Both the position numbers and the translations under genes were made by a program. Below the pieces are notes generated by a model. It made no database searches, was not told the origin of the DNA, and worked only from the letters and a program-made list of their open reading frames with translations. From contig JAKULF010000008.1 of the NCBI GenBank assembly GCA_022661535.1, positions 2,480,001 to 2,544,000 on the forward strand: a stretch of 64,000 nt of DNA, in the 5' to 3' direction. Each line of letters opens with the position of its first letter. The first letter of the stretch is position 1. Origin of the DNA: Eutypa lata (Eukaryota; Ascomycota; Sordariomycetes; Xylariales; Diatrypaceae). Of this stretch, positions 1-10,650 are shown in pieces.

Positions 1-365
1 GATGAGCGCTCGCGGACGTATTCCATCGTGGCCACCTCGCTCTCCGTCTTGAAAAACGGGTCTACGGGAATGGCAACCCGCATCAGATACTGCGTCCTGA
101 CACGGCTAGAGGATATGATAAAGAGGCGGTGGAAAGCCCCGCGCGCGAACGGTCCTATCTCAGCGTCCGCGAAATCTGCAGCTGGAAGGTAAGCGATGGC
201 TAGCTTGCGGGCAGCCTCAATGTCGGGTTCCCGCGGCCACGTCGGATCTAGGAATCCTGTCTTGGGATCATTTGCCCAGCAATGCCGGTGTTGGGCCAGC
301 GTATTGACTGGGTTTCCGTCCTGAACCACGCGATGCGGCCTTGTCTGTTTTGTTCCGGCCATCAT
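1..365 (-). CDS. Phosphotransferase (APH/choline kinase-like) family protein, 5' part only
   Basis: The gene reads off the left edge of the window, so only its first 121 codons are present. Two adjacent ATGs (365-363 and 362-360) begin an open frame to position 1. The visible end, KTESEVATMEYVRE, resembles the glycine-loop/alpha-C region of fungal aminoglycoside-phosphotransferase-like proteins, where a Glu-rich helix follows the ATP-binding sheet. Upstream, FARGAFHRLFII looks like the nucleotide-binding loop that precedes it. The catalytic HxD and DxD motifs would lie outside the window. In fungi this family is large and mostly uncharacterised; substrates are unknown. The family call rests on these short motifs. 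No intron is needed in the visible part. Confidence 0.65.
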   Translation of the reverse strand, partial: MMAGTKQTRPHRVVQDGNPVNTLAQHRHCWANDPKTGFLDPTWPREPDIEAARKLAIAYLPAADFADAEIGPFARGAFHRLFIISSSRVRTQYLMRVAIPVDPFFKTESEVATMEYVRERS

Positions 366-3300
366 ACGTTGATTATGTGTACTGATTTGTGTGTGAGCTT
401 TGCCTCCCAATCTGATTTTGAGATGACTTATACCCGGATTGCACGGACTTTTTAAAGTAGAAACAAGTGAAGATATGATAATAGATGTGAAAAGAAGGTA
501 ACTACTCCTCAGTACTTAAGTACAAGAAAACAGGGAAGGGCCGTTGAAATAAGGGGGGGAGGGACAGCTTTGTGTGTGGCGCTGTGTCCCACCTGGGCCT
601 AGCATCATTTACCACCTGTCGGCCCCTTCCGGCCTGTAGTAAGTAGGTACCTATGACCACATTCATATTTTGTATATACTTTAGCATAACAGTTAATCGG
701 CGAACATTAGATCATTATATCCTGTAACCGAACTCGAAATTCAGGTTGACCGTCGTAAGTAAGCATTTAGAAACAAACACTATTATAATAAGTATTGGGG
801 CTATAATATCCGTTACTGAAGTCGACAAGGGCTGGTTACTGCGCTGGCCCCTTAATTGGACTTGTCATCCGTAGGAAATCGCTATTTGTTTTCTTCTCAT
901 CTAAACAAAAGTGACAAGTAATGAGAATAGTACCATGTTGTACTGGGACAAAGCTGTGTCCCATGACGTAGGAATAATGGTTGTAGGCAGTGCCGCCCCC
1001 TAAAGCTGGCAATGCATGAGGCAAGACTTATGGCGTCGCGATGTCCATGACGGTGAAGGCGTATGTCAACAGCTACTACACTAACTTTTTCTATTAAAGA
1101 CGTCACGGATTAAGTACTGGAGCACTGTCAATAGGTTCCTATGCCAGTTAAAGGTAATAAATTCAGGACCGGTGAGTAACTCAATTCTTCGCAATAACTA
1201 ATCTATCACGCAGCCATTGACAGGCCCAGGTATCATATCTCGGACCTTACATGTCCATATAATAGTTTATTGATGAACGACACTTGAAGAGCACATGTTA
1301 CGGCCTAGATCACACTATAACGAGCCACACCTAGGTATACTCTAAAATAATACCATTATCGACTCTCCTACATATATAAGCAACTAGGCTATAGGCGGTG
1401 CCTAATGGAATATTGGTTTATCTTAAGTCACCCTAAATGGTATTACCATGTGAGACAACAATGGCTGAGCAGCGTCTGGTAATGATTATTCAAGTTTCAG
1501 CTTAAAGATTATTGACCCTAGGATACAGGCTTACTTGAATAAACTCAGTATAGCTACCAGTCTAATATTAGACGGCTCTACTTTGGTAGTCGTTACTTAA
1601 TACTAGATACTGAAGATTGAAGAGATATATAACCATCCTAGGTTTTCCTACATCTCTACAGAGGTATCCCAAAGAAACTAACATATATTCGAGATATCAG
1701 ACTACTCTATTGTCTCCAAGGTTTAACAATCGATCTGCGATAACATCAACCATCACCTGCTTCGCTGGCCTCACTCCCCCTCGCCGGAAAAGGGGGAGCA
1801 CAGGACGGGTACAAGGAACGGGGACAGGCACGGGAGTTTACATCTCATACGTTTTTTAAAGAAATAGAGACTTCACATTGTACACAATACCTACTTACGC
1901 ATTGATGTAAGAAATATATGGTATTAATAACAGTTGAACTGCTTCTGTTGCTTTAGAAAGTGGCAAATCCAGTTGAATAATTAGTTTACTGGTTACGTGA
2001 CAAGATGTATTAAACCAGGTTAATATCAAAGCTGAGATTTAAGTCTTTCCATACAATAGGAGGCTTGTGTCTTTGTCTTTCTGCTGGTTTGTGATAACTG
2101 ATAACGCCGCACTGCGTCCAAGCAGGTGCACCGATAGACCTTTTGCAACCATGTAGCATTGCATTATGTCTCCCTGAAGTTCCAGCAAGGTAAGATCGAT
2201 TCTTAGTAGTTTCTTACGAATTATCTAAACTTGGCCGTCTAAAGTATAGCTACATAACGCCTCAGGGATTGTGTAGATGCATGTATGTCGTTTTCTTCTC
2301 CAACTGAACTACAGTTTAGATTAGCTAGGTAGGCAACTTTCGCCCATCTTTTCTAATCACCATTTGGAGACAAATGACTCCCACTTCTCCAGGAGGTGGA
2401 CGGCAACCTGAATGATCATAATATAATCTCTTTGGCATGTGATAACCTTCCGTATGATGGTTTCAAGTCGTTAACTTTAGCTACAGCTGGTTTTTGGACT
2501 GATCCCGATACACAATAATATCTCCCAGCTAGAAAGAATGCGGGCCAACCTTCAGGCATCCCGTGTGAAAACCACATGACTGAAACGCATCGCACTAGTT
2601 TGAGAAGGTAGTAATGCATACAATATGGATGAAATGGCAAAAGAGAATCACCAGGCAACATGGGTCAAACTCCAAACACGGATTTTGGAATTTTTATGTT
2701 TCTTGCTGGCCGTTAGACTGACGTGTAGCGATGCAGGGCTACCTTTGGAGATACATGAATGTTTTCCTCTTGTCAGTTGGTCTTTAATAAATACCTGGCT
2801 TTAACTACAGCCTGCACAGTATATCACTGCACCTTCAAATGGCATATAAACAGACACTCTATTCCCTTTACATGCAACTTTGCTTCTTAGACTAATACAT
2901 ATACCTTAATTATTAGGAAGAAGTTAATGTACCTCCAGCATTATTAATTTCCTTGAGATGTGGCAGCTTCACCCAGATATAGTAGTAGTATCTGATTCTA
3001 GGCGGGAGCACGTTAGGATATATAGTGATTTTATTAGTTATATTTAGATACATTAAAGATAACACCCTAGTAGGTTTTGCTCACTCTATTCTCGAGTATC
3101 CTTGGTCCCTGTAGAGTGAGGTCGGCAGCTAGAGAAGAGTATTCAAAGGATCAGGGCAACGGCCATATTTACGCCCTTGGGTTTCAAAACCAGGAGAGGC
3201 AACAACATTAGGCACCTGTTTATGTCTACTTTTTAGGAGGGGAAAGTAGCCCTGTACATTGCAAGTGAATCTGAAACTCAACAACCACACAGTTGACCAT

Positions 3301-3544
3301 ACATGTGTTAAAACAGGAAGAGCTGGCGGAATTTTAACTTACACGTCCACGCAGAGCCAGAAAAACAATTGTCTTTCCCTCAATAACGCGCAGCAACCTG
3401 CAAAGTCCACGCACAACAATCTCCGCATCTGAACTGCCTTTTCTCCTGCTTCACACCGTATTTCTCCCATCCAGTATTCACCTTCTTCGTCTTCTTCCCA
3501 CGTTTAGAACACCCTTTCTTTATTTCTCCTACGTATACATCACA
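366..3544. other. Intergenic, gene-poor
   Basis: About 3.2 kb between the truncated phosphotransferase gene and the amidoligase. All frames are broken by frequent stops; the longest open stretches are about 80 codons and show no motif or family resemblance. A+T-leaning composition around 1.2-1.7 kb and scattered TAGGTA-type motifs are the only texture. I see no RNA gene or mobile-element structure. Confidence 0.5.
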
Positions 3545-4828
3545 ATGGAAGGAGTAAATTCAGGAGAACACTCGAATGCGAGCGGGAGCGAGAGCGAAAT
3601 CCCCCAAAAGTACGACGCCATAATCGCCGCGGCGGATGATACGTCGGGTTCTCTAACCGTCGGCTTCGAGCTAGAAGTTCTTTTCCCTACTCTGCCGTCA
3701 GAACAGGCCTACGACCCGCATCTCTCTGAGCACGGCGTGATATATAAGGGGATGAGACAGGGGGAGTTTGGAGAAGATTTCCCGGACGACGAGGAAGAGA
3801 CATTCGACGATTGGCTCTTGAACCTCTTGCGTCGCATGATGCCCGATGAGCAGCTCCGCGCAGAGCGTGACGACGACCTCTTCGCACCGCACGATAACAT
3901 CCCCTACTACGATGCGTGGCGCGTGATCGATGACTACTCCTTGGCCTACAAGGAGACGAGACCCCTCTTCACCCCGTACGGGTACTACTGGGTCGGGCGT
4001 GAGATTACGTCTGAAGTCCTGAATGCCGACGATCGAGACACTTGTGCTGAGAAGGTCACCGCAATCTGCCGCGCTCTAAGACAGGCTAGAGTGCATCTGA
4101 ACGATACTACTTCGGTGCACGTGCACGTAGGACGTGGCGACCAGACTTTCAGCCTCTTGACCGTGAAGAAGTTCACGACTCTGCTTTGGTTCACCGACGC
4201 AAAGATCCTCAAGCTGCACCACCCCAGCCGCCAGAACAATGAGTTCTGCCGTCCCGTTGTCGTGGACTCCGTCCTTGCGCTGAAGTCGTACGAGGAACTT
4301 CAGGGTGAAGAACACAACCTCGACCAGGGAGGGTTAGTGCAAATGCGAGAATTCCTGCCTGAGAAGGCTTTCGAGGAAGCCCTATTGGCCGCTCAGCTTC
4401 GCCGCATCTGGGGGTCAAAAGACGTGGAGGATATCGCGCGCCTTCTCACATGTGCTGATCGCACCGGCGGAAGAGGCTCGGTTGGATTTAGTCGGTTCTT
4501 GCCGGCCGGGAAAACGGGAGGCAATCTGCACACGTTTAAGTGGCGTCAGATGGCGGGTTGCCTCGACCCCGTCTCGATTATGCGTTGGTTAAGAGTCTGC
4601 GTTGGGTTTACCAACTTCGCCCGGCTTTCCCCGCCGGTTACATTTAAGACCCTGATCTTGGCGTTTGTCCTAATCGGAGAGAATTTTTCGGGGCTGGATT
4701 TGATACAAGCCCTTGCGTTGGATAATGAGGGCGTTCATTTCGCCAAAAGACTTCGTGAATATAGATTGGGCGAGGCGGAATTGTTCCAAGGTGAAAGCGA
4801 CGGAGACTTGTTCTTGAAGCCGCTTTGA
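3545..4828 (+). CDS. Putative fungal amidoligase (ATP-grasp-like amidoligase fold)
   Basis: Single-exon protein of 427 residues. An N-terminal FELEV motif (residues 41-45) after a Ser-rich leader is the typical first acidic metal-binding strand of the amidoligase_2 family, related to glutamine synthetase/gamma-glutamyl-cysteine ligase folds. HVHVG near residue 192 followed by a kinase-like FTTLLWFTD segment matches the second conserved block. FCRPV and the region around residues 320-350 (GGNLHTFKWRQM) fit the distal active-site strand. Fungi often encode many such paralogs of unknown substrate; formation of an amide or isopeptide bond is inferred from bacterial relatives. The ATG follows a pyrimidine-rich leader (CTTTCTTTATTTCTCC), normal for a fungal 5' UTR. 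Its neighbours suggest no pathway. Confidence 0.75.
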   Translation: MEGVNSGEHSNASGSESEIPQKYDAIIAAADDTSGSLTVGFELEVLFPTLPSEQAYDPHLSEHGVIYKGMRQGEFGEDFPDDEEETFDDWLLNLLRRMMPDEQLRAERDDDLFAPHDNIPYYDAWRVIDDYSLAYKETRPLFTPYGYYWVGREITSEVLNADDRDTCAEKVTAICRALRQARVHLNDTTSVHVHVGRGDQTFSLLTVKKFTTLLWFTDAKILKLHHPSRQNNEFCRPVVVDSVLALKSYEELQGEEHNLDQGGLVQMREFLPEKAFEEALLAAQLRRIWGSKDVEDIARLLTCADRTGGRGSVGFSRFLPAGKTGGNLHTFKWRQMAGCLDPVSIMRWLRVCVGFTNFARLSPPVTFKTLILAFVLIGENFSGLDLIQALALDNEGVHFAKRLREYRLGEAELFQGESDGDLFLKPL

Positions 4829-5238
4829 GGAGAAGCAACTGTGCATCGCGGTCGACTATACGAGGATGGTTTAAACCATCCCGATTTAAGATAGGGGTTT
4901 GCTGACAAATGTGCTAATTGATACGAGTGGTAGGTGTCTACATCGTTTAGGAGGCAATATGGCTATTACACAAATCACATAGGATACCTATGGACGTTGA
5001 AGCAGATGAATCTTTGAAGTTACAAGTGCTAGAACTGTGACATAAGTCACAACATCATGTAAGGAGCATCCTATCATGCCGATCGTTGAATCAGGAGAGG
5101 TCATACTGACGTTCGGTGTCAGTTTAACTCTGTTTTTCTTTCACACTCTAGATTTTACAAGGCACGGAAGACCATCCTCCATTGGTAAGGTGAGACTATT
5201 TCATGGTAACAAGTCAGCGGAATACAGGCTAATAATAT
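4829..5238. other. Intergenic between two 3' ends
   Basis: Separates the convergent amidoligase and P450 genes. It presumably holds both 3' UTRs. No coding or structural signal was seen. Confidence 0.5.
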
Positions 5239-6890
5239 TCAGAAGCAACTTAGGAATTTGTTCGGTTGGCAGAAGAGAAGTAAGAGACTAGAACTATCTA
5301 GGACCACATCCATGGAAATATGAAGGGGGGGATCGACAGAATCCAATACTGACCTGCTCTTGCTGACTCTTTCTTTCTCATATGCTGGAACAAAGTCGAA
5401 CTCAGATACCATTGTCGCAATGACTTGAACAGCCATAAGTTCCGCCATACGTTGCCCCAGGCACGTCCGTTTGCCACCGTTGAACACCGGAAATTCTGCA
5501 GCACTCCTAGGGACAAATCTACCTTCCCCCGTCAGCCACCGCTCAGGTCGAAACGATTCAGCGTCCTCTCCCCAGATGTTCTTTGACTTGTTGAATGCCA
5601 ACAAACACCAGAACACGATTGTATCAGCCGGAAGAAACGTGCCGTCCGGTAGCGTAGTTGGTGTAACACATTGCCTTATCTCGAAAGGTATCGGTGGGTA
5701 GAAACGCAGTGATTCGTAGAAGACTGCCATTGTGTACGGCAAAGAAGACGGGGTAAGACAGGCTGACTTAGCTCGCGAACTACCTTCTGCAGTCTGCGTC
5801 CCTTTTAGTAATTCCCGGACTTCGTTCCTAATCTTTTCCATGACGGATTTATGTTCAATCAAGAGATACATAGTCCAAGTAAGGGCTTGAGCGACAGTAT
5901 CTCGCCCAGCGGAAAGGTAATTCAGAGCGGAGTCCATTACCATTCTCTGATCGCCACCGATTGCCTCAAATAAAGACTGTATGAGGCTACCAGAAGCCCT
6001 ATCTAACCTCTCTGTATCCGATAGGGCATAAAATCTAACTTCTCCATCGTCTTGACGATGAGCGACAGCACTCTCTATAATCCTCTGTCCGAAGGAACGA
6101 ACTGTAGCGATGGATTTCCTAAATTTAGCTCCAAAGAAGGGCTCTGTGAGAAACCACAAGGGGTTCTGGAAGCGCTCCGCAGTAGCGCCTGATGCATATT
6201 CAAACGCGAGAGTAAAATCATCATCGGCATGCATCTCCATGTCGTACGCCATCTTACCCATCAGCTGGCTGCTTATCTCATGGAAGACAACTTGGAAGTC
6301 AACAACTGCATTGTCTTCTTGACATTTCCTCAGATACTCCACGCTTTGAGTGAGATACTGAGGTAACGCAATGTCGGTCAAGATTCGGAGGTTGGTGTTG
6401 TTGAGAAAAGCCAGTCCGGCTTTCCGTTGGACTTTCCACAGCTCACCATCGGCATTAATGATACCGTTACCAAACAGATCCCAAGAGAGGCGCTTAAACA
6501 AAGTGCCCTTAGTAAATATCCCCTCGTTCTTAAAGACAAAGTCCAGGCAAGAGGGATCATTTATAACAACCCCCTGAGGTAGGGTGGGAACGGAAATCTG
6601 AAAGGTCTCGAGTCCAAACTGGCGCTGACACTTGATAAACCACGAGAAGAGCTTCTGCCGTGCCTGTAGGAAAAGAATCCCATTGCCGACAAGTGGTAGT
6701 GTATTAGGTGGCTTGCTATTGATGGTTAGGGACATATCGCGCGTCCCTATCAGGGCGTGCTGACATACCGTAGTGGGACACCATTTCGCAGGATTGCTGG
6801 AGCACGAAAAATGAAGCGGTAGCAAAGAAAAGCCCCGAATAAGGCCAGCCAAAGGACCCCACGGCCTTCCGTGATCGGCTCGAGCGTCAT
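5239..6890 (-). CDS. Cytochrome P450, CYP52-like (alkane/fatty-acid hydroxylase clan)
   Basis: Two exons: 6769-6890 and 5239-6715, giving 532 residues. The first exon is missed if one uses the longest open frame. It starts at ATG 6890 and encodes an N-terminal hydrophobic anchor (VLWLALFGAFLCYRFIF), then a GTATGT donor, CCCTAAC branch and AATAG acceptor (intron 6716-6768) restore the conserved KPPNTLPLVGNG proline-rich hinge. P450 signatures are all present: I-helix AGRDT (about residue 305), ESLRFYPP with the ExxR pair (about 374), FRPERW, and the haem loop FNGGKRTCLG with axial Cys near 459. The DLFGNGIINADG block is typical of CYP52-type omega-hydroxylases of fatty acids and n-alkanes. An endoplasmic-reticulum location is inferred from the anchor. 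Its start is divergent from the methyltransferase-like gene at 7587. Confidence 0.88.
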
Positions 6891-7586
6891 ATCGTCCTGG
6901 ACTTCCGTGTATCTAGCCCTACGTAGATGATAAACTCCTTAGGAAGCTGAGTCGTTGAATCGACGGACTGCAGTTGTTGATAGCTACTCCCGTATCTAGA
7001 CGATTTGTATTTCAACTCAACAAATGATTATAATGCGTCGAAATCTCGAAATGTAGTGTCATTTTAACGTCACGTTCACAATTGACACTTTCTCTTAGCT
7101 TTTTCAACATTTGATACCGAGGCAAAGGTCGGACAGGCCGGAGTCGTTGGCGTTGACTGTCCCAGACTCAGCCCACAAGCCCATATCCCCATATAAATGG
7201 CCTGTGCCCTAGGGTCTTGTCACACTATGCCAAAACGCGCCCAAGTGCCTGATAGGGCGGGGGTAACCCATCCCTGTTATTCTCTGTCTTAAACTTCAGG
7301 GGCTAGTTAATTTGGCCCATAAATGAAGCTCATGTGGGTCTCTGAAGCTTCAGGTTTGTTTCGCTCAACAATGTGAGGTCATGACGGAAAGGGCAATGCT
7401 CCATAACTGTACAACTCTACCTTTTCCTACGTAAGGTAAATGATATTAACTCTAAGTCCTGTGGTTTCTCTCACATCATTCAACAATTCGCAAGAAGAGA
7501 AGATTAAAGACTCGGTAATCACAGAAACAGTAGCACAAATACGTATACAGACACACCAGGAGAAGAGGGAAAAGACAACAACGACA
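6891..7586. promoter_or_regulatory. Shared divergent promoter region
   Basis: About 700 bp between the P450 start (minus) and the methyltransferase-like start (plus). It must contain both promoters. No binding site can be assigned from sequence alone. Confidence 0.4.
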
Positions 7587-9301
7587 ATGACCACTCGTAA
7601 GCAACCCTGGATCCCGCGCATGCATCTCTTTGAGATCGATGATCAACCTTGGTACGTAGAAGCGCTATGATGAGTATTACATGCATAGGCACGCAGATAT
7701 TTTCAGCCTCTTCCCCAATCTACCGCGTCCTCAACGTCTTGGTGCAACCCAATCATAGCCCGTAGCCGCAATATTCCCAATTGTGATCCATGATTCGTCC
7801 ATAATCTGCATATCCTCACCGCTACCGGGCTCAACGCCGCCTACCACCGACTCCCTACACCACGTCTTTGTTATACGCCCCATTCATCTGAACTCTCAAC
7901 CCATTCCCCCGCGCCCAGCCTAACCCATCCACTTCTTCGGGCCATCCTAGACATGCACGCATCCATGCGATACAATGTCAGACCAAGGAGGGAAAGGAAG
8001 GGAGGGAGGCGTGAGCCTATCCAGCTAACCGCCTAACCACTACCCTCTCTATACCTACCTACCTACCTACCAACCCATGAACCAACAAACCAACGCCAAG
8101 CCTACCTAACTACATACCTAAGCCAAGTGAGCTGACACCAAAAAAACCAGGTTCCCATCATTCCTGCGCGCCCACGTGCAAGCAGGGCTGACGCACGCGT
8201 GGAACTTCCGGCTGCCGCCCCTGCAGGCCAGCACTCCCGCGGCGCTGGTAGCCGAGACGCTCCGCCGGACGCTGGGCGGGGACGGCGGCGCCGCTAAGTA
8301 CACGTACATCGACTTCTGCGCAGGGGCAGGGGGCCCGACGCCCGATATCGAGAGAGCGCTGAACGAGCGTTTGCTGGTGCGGCAGAACGGTAGTAGTGCT
8401 ACTAGTAGCAATGGGTCTTCTACATCCTCGCGCGCGCCTCCTTCGGTGAACGGCGGCAGTGACGGCGGACCTAGCTACGCAGCTGTCGCGTCTACGGAAC
8501 CTACGCTGGACGATAGCCGTGGGAAAGCAGGGAAGAAGGCAAGCAGAAAGGGAAAAGGGGGGAAAGAGGAGACAGGAGGAGATGGCGCGGCGCGGTTCGT
8601 CCTGACGGACCTGCACCCCCACGCGGCGGAGTGGGCAGCGGCTTGTAAGCGGAGCGAGAACCTGTCGTACATCGCGGACCCGGTGGACGCGTCCGACGCG
8701 CCGGCCGACCTGATCGCGCGCTACACGGCCCCCGGCAAGAAGGTGTTCCGGCTCTATAATCTTGCGTTCCATCACTTCGATGACGGACTCGCGCGGGCGA
8801 TGCTACGGAATACGATCGAGACTAGCGATGGGTTTGGGTGAGTTTTCATAGCCTGTCTGTCTTGGCTACTTCCCCGTTCTCTACTCCCATCTTCTTCTTA
8901 TTCTGGTTCTTTAGTTGCGTAGGTGGGAAACGAGTCTATGCTAAGGTATGATCTAATTTGTTTCTTGCAGTATCTTCGAGCTCCAGGAGCGCTCCATCAA
9001 TAGCTTCATCACGTGCTTCATATTCGGGATCTTCAGCCTCTTCATCGCGCCCTTTTACTACTACTCGTACTACTTCACCTCGCCTAGCTCGCTATTCTTC
9101 ATCTACGTGGTGCCGATTGTTCCGTTCGTGCTGGTGTTCGACGGTCTCGTCTCGAGCGTCCGGACACGGACGCCCACTGAGGTCGAGGCCTTGTTGCAGA
9201 CGTGTGGTGCGGATACTACGGGTTGGGAGTTAAAGAGCGGTCGGCAGCGTTTTCTCTGGCCGACTGGATACATGTCATGGATCATCTGCACCAAAAAGTA
9301 A
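7587..9301 (+). CDS. SAM-methyltransferase-like protein with C-terminal membrane segments
   Basis: Three exons, 7587-7651, 8151-8837 and 8971-9301 (360 residues). Exon 1 encodes the start MTTRKQPWIPRMHLFEIDDQ; its GTACGT donor joins an acceptor (AAACCAG, after a CTGAC branch) so that Trp-Phe-Pro is rebuilt. The core looks like a class I SAM-dependent methyltransferase: YIDFCAGAGGPTP is motif I, VLTDLHPH an acidic-loop strand, and NLAFHHFDD a motif IV-like segment. Between motif I and the second strand sits a Ser/Gly/Lys-rich insertion of about 75 residues. Exon 3 holds a strongly hydrophobic stretch with many aromatic residues (YVVPIVPFVLVFDGLVSS). Bacterial proteins of this type share the VPxxPxxxxxDGxVSxxRTxTP layout, from family memory. 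The substrate is unknown. Intron 1 (499 nt) is long for this genome. Confidence 0.72.
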
Positions 9302-9574
9302 GATGTCCAGCAAAGGGATTGGCCATTTACATGTACTGCTACAGCAATTCTCTCTACATTTATTCGTAATAGTAAAATAACCAAAAACAGCTATACGTGA
9401 ATCCCCGAATGGTATACCCAATTGACCCATGAAAATGCTTTGACTATACCGACCAACGCCAACCAAGGAGACGAGAAGGACAAAAAAAGAGCAAAACGAT
9501 CGGTTTTCGTCACGACACTGCGGAATCCAAAACGCCAGCGACGCGGAAGGAGAAAACGGATAACATCAGCTAGC

Positions 9575-10650
9575 TTATTTCGTGAGCCAACCAAGGTAAT
9601 CGGCAACGATCAAAGTGATCATGCTGTGATCCAAGGTTAATCGATTAGCGTACTAATTCTTTTAGGGGGACATTGATATCAGTGTAAAACTTACGCGTGA
9701 GGCGCAATGCGGACATAGTAAGTGCCAAAGCCGCGGTATAAGCGCAGCGGGCCCTCCTGCCGGACGACCTTGGCGAAGCAGTCGGCCATACTCTTGTAGG
9801 GCAGCTTGCCGTCGGGGCCCTTATGCTGCTTCTGCAAGCGGGTCTTGACGAAGTCGAAGGGCAGCGACAGGAAGGAGGCGAAGAAGCCGGCGACGGCGCT
9901 GGCGGCTAGGGTCTTGTTCCGGGGGGACCAGTGGGGCGCGTGGCCCTCGAGCTGGGCCTTGGCCTCGGAGAAGAAGGCCAACTGCCCGAAGTTGAGCGCC
10001 ATGGCGCGGACCACCGTCGGCGTGGCACCAGCCCACAGCGCCCCGACCCCTTCGCTCTTCACGATCCGCGCCACCGCGTCCACCACCGACTTGTAGTGCT
10101 TGCGCTGGTCGGCTGGCTTGAGGCCGTCCGACTGCATTCGGATCAGGGCCAGGTCTGCCGGGTTCCCGATGAAGGCCGCGATGCCGCCAGCTCCCAGACC
10201 GGCAGCGGCCCGCTCGCCGAAGCCGATCTGCGTGCCTCGCTCGCTCGCGCGCACCTTGAATGTGCTCATGAAGGTGTCGAAGATCCCGATTCTTGCCGTG
10301 GTGTAGACGGCTTGGCGGAGCAGGCCGGCTGAGAGGCCGGTGTACAAGTCGAGGGCCTTCCCTTGAGCCAAAATCTCCCGCGTTATGGATATAGGGGTCG
10401 GCTTGGGGCCGGTGGCTACGCCTTCGCCTGCCAGCTGCAAGCGAACCTTCACCATGTCGACTGGCTGGATGATGGTCGTTGCCGTCATACCAGCGAGGCC
10501 GCCATTGACGAAGGGTAAGGCAGCTCGTACTAGAGGGGTGTGGAGGAAATCGGCTGCCACCGCGCTCGAGGACTCGGCGCCTTGCCTGCTCATGTTCGAG
10601 GACTTACTGCGGGCGGCCTCCGCGGCTTGTTTAAGAGTGTTGGAGCTCAT
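9575..10650 (-). CDS. Mitochondrial 2-oxoglutarate/malate-type carrier (SLC25A11-like)
   Basis: Two exons, 9695-10650 and 9575-9623 (334 residues). The small second exon follows a GTAAG donor and CACAG acceptor and completes the conserved end IAPHA-MITLIVADYLGW; without it the protein stops at the intron. Three mitochondrial-carrier signatures mark the repeats: QPVDMVKVR, NPADLALIR and LPFDFVKTR. The second has lost the usual final basic spacing but keeps Asp and Arg. The N-terminal 45 residues are Ser/Ala-rich. The family exchanges 2-oxoglutarate for malate or other dicarboxylates across the inner membrane (malate-aspartate shuttle); which substrates this one prefers is inference from overall similarity. 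The 3' end is convergent with the upstream methyltransferase-like gene, 273 bp away. Confidence 0.88.
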
